DNA from: Alloprevotella sp.
GTDB taxonomy: Bacteria > Bacteroidota > Bacteroidia > Bacteroidales > Muribaculaceae
Direction of reading: 5' to 3'
DNA length: 64,000 bases
Assembly (NCBI GenBank): GCA_023663135.1
Contig: JAMPIE010000002.1
Coordinates: forward strand, 1-64,000
This document shows positions 58,960 to 64,000 of this stretch, in pieces (within the stretch, counting starts at the first letter, position 1; every line of letters begins with the position of its first letter). Below the pieces are notes generated by a model that was not told where the DNA came from, searched no databases, and saw nothing but the letters and a program-made list of their open reading frames with translations. The position numbers and the translations under genes were made by a program.

Positions 58960-60639
58960 ATGATTACTATCTCTGAGATGATCATGCGCGTCATTACTGA
59001 TTGTGGCGCTATTCACGTCGTGGTGAGCCCCGGTGCCCGCTGCGCGCCTCTGATTCAGGCTGCCGTCGACTCTGAGTTGCAGGTCACGCCCATAGTTGAT
59101 GAGCGTGTGGCAGCCTTCTTTGCTCTCGGCATGGCTTATGCGTCGGGCAAGCCGGTGGCTCTTATTGCCACTTCAGGTACGGCTATGCTCAACTATGCCC
59201 CGGCTCTTGCCGAGGCTTTCTATCGCAATATACCTCTGATAGCCATCACGGCCGACCGACCGCAGGCGTGGGTCGACCGCGCTGACTCTCAGACTATCCG
59301 CCAGCCGGGAGCACTCGATGCCGTAATGAAACGGTCCGTGGCTCTCCCGCCTCTGTCGGCTCGTGGTGCTGCCCGCCATTCTTTCCTCCTTCTCAACGAG
59401 GCTATCTTTTCTGCCACTCATTGGCCGCAAGGCCCGGTGCATATCAATGTCCCTATCGACTTTGCCGACGAGCCTTTTGAGATGCCTTTTCAAAGCTCAA
59501 TTGACTTCATATCTCCCAATATTTCGCTCTCAAATGAGGTTGTCAGAGAGCTCGTCGCTCCTTGGCGCGACAAGAAAGTGCTGATTGTAGCCGGAGGGTG
59601 TGCCCCGTCTCCTCGCCTCAACAAAGCCATCTCGCGCCTCTCCCGATTTGGCAACGTGGCCATCTTGGCTGAACCCACAGCTAATATCCATGCGCCCAGG
59701 ATTATCCGATCTTTCGACCCCATCATTGCTACCCTTGGTGATACCCTTGCCCCCGACTTGGCAATCACTCTTGGCGACCCTCTTATCAGTGCCTCGCTCA
59801 AGGGATTGCTGCGTCGCTGTGGAGCCACTCATTGGGCTGTCGGGCCCCTTGTCGGTCAATCCTCCTTGCCCGATACTTTTGGCCATCTATCTCGGATGAT
59901 TTTCTGTCCTCCGGCCGACTTTCTCTTGCCGCTTGCCTCTGCCTTAGAATGGCAAGACAAGCATACACCTCCCCGCCCCATCAGCAACGATTACGTACAC
60001 CTCTGGCTCTCAGGCCGCGTCAACGCCGACATGATTGCCCATCTTCCCTGGTGTAGTCTCTCGGCTCTCAATATGATTCTCCAGAAGGCGCCTAAAACCT
60101 GGAACATCCATTCCTCCAATGGATTGACCGTTCGCCAACTCGCTCTCCTCGACAGCCTTCACGGCCCCTGGCATAGGGTAAGTTGTAATAGAGGCGTGAG
60201 CGGCATCGATGGCTCCACCTCCACCGCCTTAGGAGAGAGCACTGTCTCATCAGCTCCGACGCTGCTCCTCACCGGCGACATGAGCGCCCTTTATGACATT
60301 GGAGCCCTGGCCTCACGGACTGCCACGGTCCGCTTCAAGACGGTCGTATTTGATAATGGTGGAGGCGCCATCTTTAATTTCTCAAAAGCCACTCGCGCCC
60401 TCCCCTGCCGCGACGCCGCCCTCACCCTCGCCGGGAAGGTAAACCCTCCGCTCAGGGGACTGGCCGACGACTGCGGCATGAGGTATTACCAAGCCTCCAA
60501 CGCCGACGAGCTCAGACGCGAGCTCCCACGATTCCTCTCCGACAATACTTTCCTCCCTCTGCCGGCAATCCTTCATATAATAACCGATGGGAAGACCGAT
60601 GCCGACATCTACCACCAATTTATTTCCTCAATCAACTGA
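58960..60639 (+). CDS. menD: 2-succinyl-5-enolpyruvyl-6-hydroxy-3-cyclohexene-1-carboxylate synthase
   Basis: About 559 residues from ATG 58960 (MITISEMIMRVI); the open frame reaches upstream across the promoter. A thiamine-diphosphate enzyme of menaquinone synthesis, adding the succinyl semialdehyde unit to isochorismate. VSPGARCAPLI, VDERVAAFFALGMA (with the cofactor glutamate), SGTAMLNYAPALAEAF, TADRPQAW and the ThDP motif LLTGDMSALYDIGAL to NGGGAIF are visible. First gene of menD-menB-menC-menE; menF is not beside it. Confidence 0.95.
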   Translation: MITISEMIMRVITDCGAIHVVVSPGARCAPLIQAAVDSELQVTPIVDERVAAFFALGMAYASGKPVALIATSGTAMLNYAPALAEAFYRNIPLIAITADRPQAWVDRADSQTIRQPGALDAVMKRSVALPPLSARGAARHSFLLLNEAIFSATHWPQGPVHINVPIDFADEPFEMPFQSSIDFISPNISLSNEVVRELVAPWRDKKVLIVAGGCAPSPRLNKAISRLSRFGNVAILAEPTANIHAPRIIRSFDPIIATLGDTLAPDLAITLGDPLISASLKGLLRRCGATHWAVGPLVGQSSLPDTFGHLSRMIFCPPADFLLPLASALEWQDKHTPPRPISNDYVHLWLSGRVNADMIAHLPWCSLSALNMILQKAPKTWNIHSSNGLTVRQLALLDSLHGPWHRVSCNRGVSGIDGSTSTALGESTVSSAPTLLLTGDMSALYDIGALASRTATVRFKTVVFDNGGGAIFNFSKATRALPCRDAALTLAGKVNPPLRGLADDCGMRYYQASNADELRRELPRFLSDNTFLPLPAILHIITDGKTDADIYHQFISSIN

Positions 60640-60648
60640 TTATTCACT

Positions 60649-61464
60649 ATGCGCGAATGGAAAACAATTAAGGATTATAGCGATATCCTTTTTCAACAGT
60701 GCGGCAAGGTGGCTAAGATCACCATCAACCGTCCTGAGGTCTATAATGCATTCCGCCCCTTGACCACCCAAGAGATGATTGATGCTGTGGGATATGTGCG
60801 TGAGGCCAATGATATTGGCGTCTTGCTCCTCACCGGTGCCGGCGACAAGGCTTTTTGCTCCGGTGGCGACCAGCGGGTAAAGGGCCATGGCGGATATGTA
60901 GACGCCAACGGTGTGCCTCGGCTCAATGTCCTCGACCTGCACAAGGCCATCCGCTCGCTCCCTAAACCTGTCATAGCCCTCGTTAATGGCTATTCTATAG
61001 GAGGAGGCAATGTGCTCCAAGTGGTGTGTGACCTGACTATCGCTTCCGAAAATGCTCGCTTCGGCCAAGCCGGTCCAAAGGTGGGTAGTTTTGACGGTGG
61101 CTTCGGCTCTTCTTATCTCGCTCGCTGTGTCGGGCAGAAGAAGGCTCGTGAGATATGGTTTCTCTGCCGTCAGTACACTGCTGCCGAAGCTCTGGAGATG
61201 GGCATGGTCAATAAGGTGGTGCCCCTCGAAAGGCTTGAGGATGAAGCCATGGAATGGTGTGCCGACATCCTTAAACGCTCCCCTATGGCAATCCGCATGA
61301 TTAAGCGTGCGCTCAACGCCGAGCTTGACGGGCAGCATGGCCTGATGGAGTTTGCCGGAGATGCCACTCTGATGTTTTATATGATGGCTGAAGCCCAAGA
61401 GGGCAAGAACGCCTTCCTTGAGAAGCGCGACCCTGACTTTGACGATTTCCCTCGTTTCCCCTAA
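60649..61464 (+). CDS. menB: 1,4-dihydroxy-2-naphthoyl-CoA synthase
   Basis: A 271-residue crotonase-fold enzyme. [53 protein letters not shown] and EIWFLCRQY closely match E. coli MenB, including glycine at the bicarbonate-binding position (QAG), which marks the type I class. 9 nt after menD. Confidence 0.97.
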   Translation: MREWKTIKDYSDILFQQCGKVAKITINRPEVYNAFRPLTTQEMIDAVGYVREANDIGVLLLTGAGDKAFCSGGDQRVKGHGGYVDANGVPRLNVLDLHKAIRSLPKPVIALVNGYSIGGGNVLQVVCDLTIASENARFGQAGPKVGSFDGGFGSSYLARCVGQKKAREIWFLCRQYTAAEALEMGMVNKVVPLERLEDEAMEWCADILKRSPMAIRMIKRALNAELDGQHGLMEFAGDATLMFYMMAEAQEGKNAFLEKRDPDFDDFPRFP

Positions 61465-61477
61465 CTCCATTTCTCAT

Positions 61478-62521
61478 ATGCAGGCTCGCTTTGTTCGCCG
61501 CGACTTCCATTTCATCAAGCCGGCTGTCACTTCTCGTGGAGCGCTTACCGTCAAAGAGACCTACTTCATCATCCTTACCGAGGGGGAGACGGTGGCTATA
61601 GGTGAATGTGCCCTCTTTCATGGGCTTGGCTCCGATGACCGTCCCGACTATGCCGCTATGGTGGAGCAAGTGTGCAACGCCATTAACTGCGGTAATCCCT
61701 TTCCCGACCTGTCTCAATGGCCCTCCATCCTTTTTGGTCTTGAGAGCGCACTCCACTCTCTCAGCAACGGAGGCGGCTGGCAGGTGTTTCCGTCGCAATG
61801 GAGCCGTGGGGAGAGCCCCCTGGGCATTTCCATCAATGGGCTGGTGTGGATGGATGCTCCCGACCGTATGGAGCAATCGGCAATGGAGAAGGCCGAGGCC
61901 GGCTTCAGGTGTATTAAGTTTAAGGTAGGCGCTTGCGACTTTTCCGCAGAACTTCGCATGATAGAGCGATTACGCCGCCGCTACGGGCCTGAAAAGGTAG
62001 AGCTGCGCCTCGATGCCAATGGCGCTTGGCGCGACGACTCTGAGGCTCTGTCGCGCCTTCACGCTCTTGATCCTCTCGACATCCACTCAATTGAGCAGCC
62101 TGTTAAGGCTCGACAAGAGGCTATGATGCAGGCTGTGATTGCCAATTCCCCTATTCCCGTTGCTCTCGACGAGGAGCTGATTGGACGCGATCCTGCCACA
62201 GAGGTCACTCCCCTGCTATCTTATCTCCGACCTCAGTACGTAATACTTAAACCATCGCTTTGCGGTGGCTTCTCCGGTGCTGAACGTTGGATTAATGGGG
62301 CTGAGAGTATGGGCATTGGTCATTGGGTCACTTCGGCCTTGGAGTCAAATATAGGTCTCAACGCCATTGCACAATGGACAGCCCGCAACGGCATCCCTTC
62401 CATGCCTCAGGGGCTCGGCACAGGCTCTCTTTATGCCGACAACATTCCATCGCCCCTCCTCCTCGACGGCCAGACTCTCCATTTCTCTGACATCATGCAT
62501 TTACCATTTCCTGATCTATGA
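61478..62521 (+). CDS. menC: o-Succinylbenzoate synthase
   Basis: 347 residues from ATG 61478 (MQARFVRRDFHF). Enolase-superfamily dehydratase: the K-x-K pair in CIKFKVGACDF, metal ligands in LRLDANGAW, HSIEQPV and VALDEEL, and the second lysine in VILKPSLCGG. Overlaps menE by 4 nt. The order D-B-C-E is that of a compact menaquinone operon. Confidence 0.93.
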   Translation: MQARFVRRDFHFIKPAVTSRGALTVKETYFIILTEGETVAIGECALFHGLGSDDRPDYAAMVEQVCNAINCGNPFPDLSQWPSILFGLESALHSLSNGGGWQVFPSQWSRGESPLGISINGLVWMDAPDRMEQSAMEKAEAGFRCIKFKVGACDFSAELRMIERLRRRYGPEKVELRLDANGAWRDDSEALSRLHALDPLDIHSIEQPVKARQEAMMQAVIANSPIPVALDEELIGRDPATEVTPLLSYLRPQYVILKPSLCGGFSGAERWINGAESMGIGHWVTSALESNIGLNAIAQWTARNGIPSMPQGLGTGSLYADNIPSPLLLDGQTLHFSDIMHLPFPDL

Positions 62522-63459
62522 CCCTCAAGGATTTCATTAAGGAGTGGACTTCGTGTGACCCCTTCATCACTGCACATACAAGCGGCTCCACAGGTTTTCC
62601 AAAGGAGATAAAGCTCCTGAAGGCCGATATGGAGCAAAGCGCCATTGCTACAATAGTTTTTTTCGGTATAAGGCCGGGAGATTTGCTTGCCACGCCACTG
62701 TCCCCAGACTATATAGCGGGCAAGATGATGGCTGTGAGGGCAATGTTGGCACAAGCCTCGCTTTATACGGAGACACCTTCACGATGCCCCTTTTCTCTTC
62801 TCAATGGCGATATCGCCCTCGCGGCCATAGTCCCACAGCAGGTTGAAAGCGTGGCCACCAATAGCCAATGTCGCTTCAGAAACGTGATTGTTGGCGGAGC
62901 TCCTCTCGCTCCGGAACAAGAAGAGATGGCTCTTTCGTCAAGCTCTGTAACAGCCTGGTGGGCCACCTACGGAATGACGGAGACCTGCTCACACGTTGCG
63001 CTCCGACGGCTCGGCGAGCTTTCTTACACCGCTCTCCCGGGCATAAGGTTTGCCACCGACGACAGGGGATGTCTTGTCATATCCCGCCAAGGCGCGTCAT
63101 GGAGCCCGGTGGTCACCAACGATGTTGTGGAGCTGGTGTCGCCCACCGAGTTCAGGTTTATAGGACGGGCCGACAACACTATAGTCTCCGGCGCCGTGAA
63201 GATTCATCCGGAGGAGGTGGAGAAGCTCATTGCCCCCGCCTTGGATGGACGTCGCTTCTATGTCACTTCTCGCCCGTCGGAGCGATGGGGACAGGAGGTA
63301 ATTCTCGTCGTTGAAGGAAAGGCCATGGCCGGCGAGGAGGCTGCTATCTTGGAGAAAACAGCGGCTCTTGCCGGCCATATCAAGGCACCTAAGGGGTTGA
63401 TTTTCATCGACTCCCTCCAGCTCACTTCGTCGGGGAAGATAAAGAGAGAGCGTTTTTGA
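62518..63459 (+). CDS. menE: o-Succinylbenzoate-CoA ligase (short form)
   Basis: 313 residues, shorter than typical MenE (about 450-490); the N-terminal part preceding the P-loop is missing, as in other Bacteroidetes. The AMP-binding motif TAHTSGSTGFPKEI lies at about 18-31, TYGMTETCSHVA carries the adenylate contact, and GRADNTIVSGAVKIHPEEVE (cited as GRADNTIVSG and KIHPEEVE) plus SSGKIKRERF form the C-terminal domain with its catalytic lysine. Converges with the DUF1846 gene after 9 nt. Confidence 0.9.
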   Translation: MTLKDFIKEWTSCDPFITAHTSGSTGFPKEIKLLKADMEQSAIATIVFFGIRPGDLLATPLSPDYIAGKMMAVRAMLAQASLYTETPSRCPFSLLNGDIALAAIVPQQVESVATNSQCRFRNVIVGGAPLAPEQEEMALSSSSVTAWWATYGMTETCSHVALRRLGELSYTALPGIRFATDDRGCLVISRQGASWSPVVTNDVVELVSPTEFRFIGRADNTIVSGAVKIHPEEVEKLIAPALDGRRFYVTSRPSERWGQEVILVVEGKAMAGEEAAILEKTAALAGHIKAPKGLIFIDSLQLTSSGKIKRERF

Positions 63460-63468
63460 CGTCTACGC

Positions 63469-64000
63469 TTATTTTTTCTTGACGGGGTCGCATGTGAGCC
63501 CCACGCCTAATTTCTTGAAAATTTTATGGTCCACTTCGCCGAGCATCACGGTTGAATGTACCTGGCAACCGCGAAGTTTGGGCAATTGCTCAAGAGCCAC
63601 ACGGCAGCGGGCATCGGTCGTTGACAGCACCGACAGAGCCACGAGCACCTCGTCGGTGTGGAGCCTCGGATTATTGCCTCCCAAGTAAGTGAGCTTGGTG
63701 TGCTGAATCGGCTCTATCATAGACTGAGGTATGAGCTTCACATCATGGTCAATCCCGCCGAGATATTTCACTGCGTTGAGTATCAGGGCTGCACTCGGGC
63801 CGAGCAGCGCTCCACTCTCGGCGGTAATGATGGTCCCGTCGGCAAGCTCTATGGCCGAGCAGGGGTGGCCGCTCTTCTCAGCTCGCGCCTTGGCTGCGGC
63901 GATGGGCCGGCGATAGTCTGTGGTAATCCCGGCTTGCTTAAACAAGAGGGCTATCTTGTTTATCTCGGCCTCGCATCCGTCGCCCAGGGCCATGCGGCAC
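63469..64000 (-). CDS. DUF1846 family protein, partial at the right edge
   Basis: The C-terminal about 177 residues of a protein of roughly 500; the frame is still open at the window edge. Sequences such as VHSTVMLGEVDHKIFKKLG and LTYLGGNNPRLHTDEVLVAL are typical of DUF1846/UPF0371, a large hexameric family of unknown function. The start lies outside the window. Confidence 0.82.
   Translation of the reverse strand, partial: CRMALGDGCEAEINKIALLFKQAGITTDYRRPIAAAKARAEKSGHPCSAIELADGTIITAESGALLGPSAALILNAVKYLGGIDHDVKLIPQSMIEPIQHTKLTYLGGNNPRLHTDEVLVALSVLSTTDARCRVALEQLPKLRGCQVHSTVMLGEVDHKIFKKLGVGLTCDPVKKK

Noticed and set aside
1-64000. CRISPR arrays, prophage, restriction or other defence loci
   Set aside because: No regularly spaced repeats, cas genes, phage structural genes, integrases or restriction enzymes were seen in any region.

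Overview
The window is chromosomal DNA from a Bacteroidales bacterium, most likely a Muribaculaceae-type gut commensal. This rests on the promoter grammar (TTTG, about 20 nt, then TAnnTTTG, with no Shine-Dalgarno-like leaders) and on lineage-typical genes: a carbamoyltransferase of the ArgF' type in an arginine operon headed by a GNAT enzyme, serine palmitoyltransferase, DUF4286 beside ruvC, a DUF5686-like barrel, GH31 and GH123 glycosidases, and menD-B-C-E. The family-level assignment is inference. Almost all of the window is housekeeping. There is no CRISPR array, prophage, rRNA or intact mobile element. The one scar is a truncated lipoprotein gene abutting a transposase-like fragment near 53.3-53.7 kb.

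Layout. 0.3-6 kb: an ECF sigma factor, tilS, gpmI, then an unknown lipoprotein and a PagL-like lipid A deacylase; a strong hairpin sits at the gpmI/lipoprotein junction. 6.1-12 kb: a tripartite RND efflux operon (outer-membrane factor, adaptor, pump). 12-17.7 kb: aroE and a degenerate HPPK (folK-like) on plus; on minus a THUMP-like methyltransferase, serine palmitoyltransferase, and DUF695-SufT-lpxH. 17.8-27.2 kb: a compact plus-strand operon GNAT-argG-argC-argD-argF'-argB-argE-argH, giving glutamate to arginine through N-acylated (probably succinylated) intermediates, followed 3 nt later by a nucleotidyltransferase/GHMP-like fusion. 27.3-28.2 kb: tRNA-Met and an aquaporin. 28.4-33.5 kb, minus: glycosyltransferase, dispanin-like protein, DUF4286, ruvC, fmt, Nudix, and an ECF sigma/anti-sigma/secreted-protein trio. 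33.6-37.3 kb, minus: DUF5686-like barrel, a two-gene chromate-type transporter, folC. 37.4-40.1 kb, plus: luxS, a small acidic protein, agmatine deiminase and N-carbamoylputrescine amidase (putrescine synthesis). 40.1-49.4 kb: an OmpA-type lipoprotein, a very large modular GH31 enzyme, and minus-strand ftsK-lolA-trxB. 49.7-53.3 kb: pta-ackA and queA. 53.9-57.9 kb: a small EF-hand-like protein, nagA, a divergent GH123 enzyme and a lipoprotein. 57.9-63.5 kb: an EamA transporter and the menaquinone operon menD-B-C-E. A DUF1846 gene runs off the right edge.

Features that stand out: several genes whose -7 box lies only 4-6 nt upstream of the start codon (aroE, menD, DUF695, luxS, perhaps the barrel gene), implying near-leaderless mRNAs; a promoter-plus-terminator unit of about 90 nt upstream of serine palmitoyltransferase (small RNA or attenuator); the nucleotidyltransferase/GHMP-like fusion ending the arginine operon; Ala instead of Pro at the substrate-selecting position of ArgF'; four clustered cysteines in the GNAT; an aquaporin with a predicted F/N/C/R filter; and a dockerin-like module next to a cohesin-like module in one GH31 protein. 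I found no obviously new defence or biosynthetic system; the best candidates are the fusion protein and the near-leaderless promoter class.
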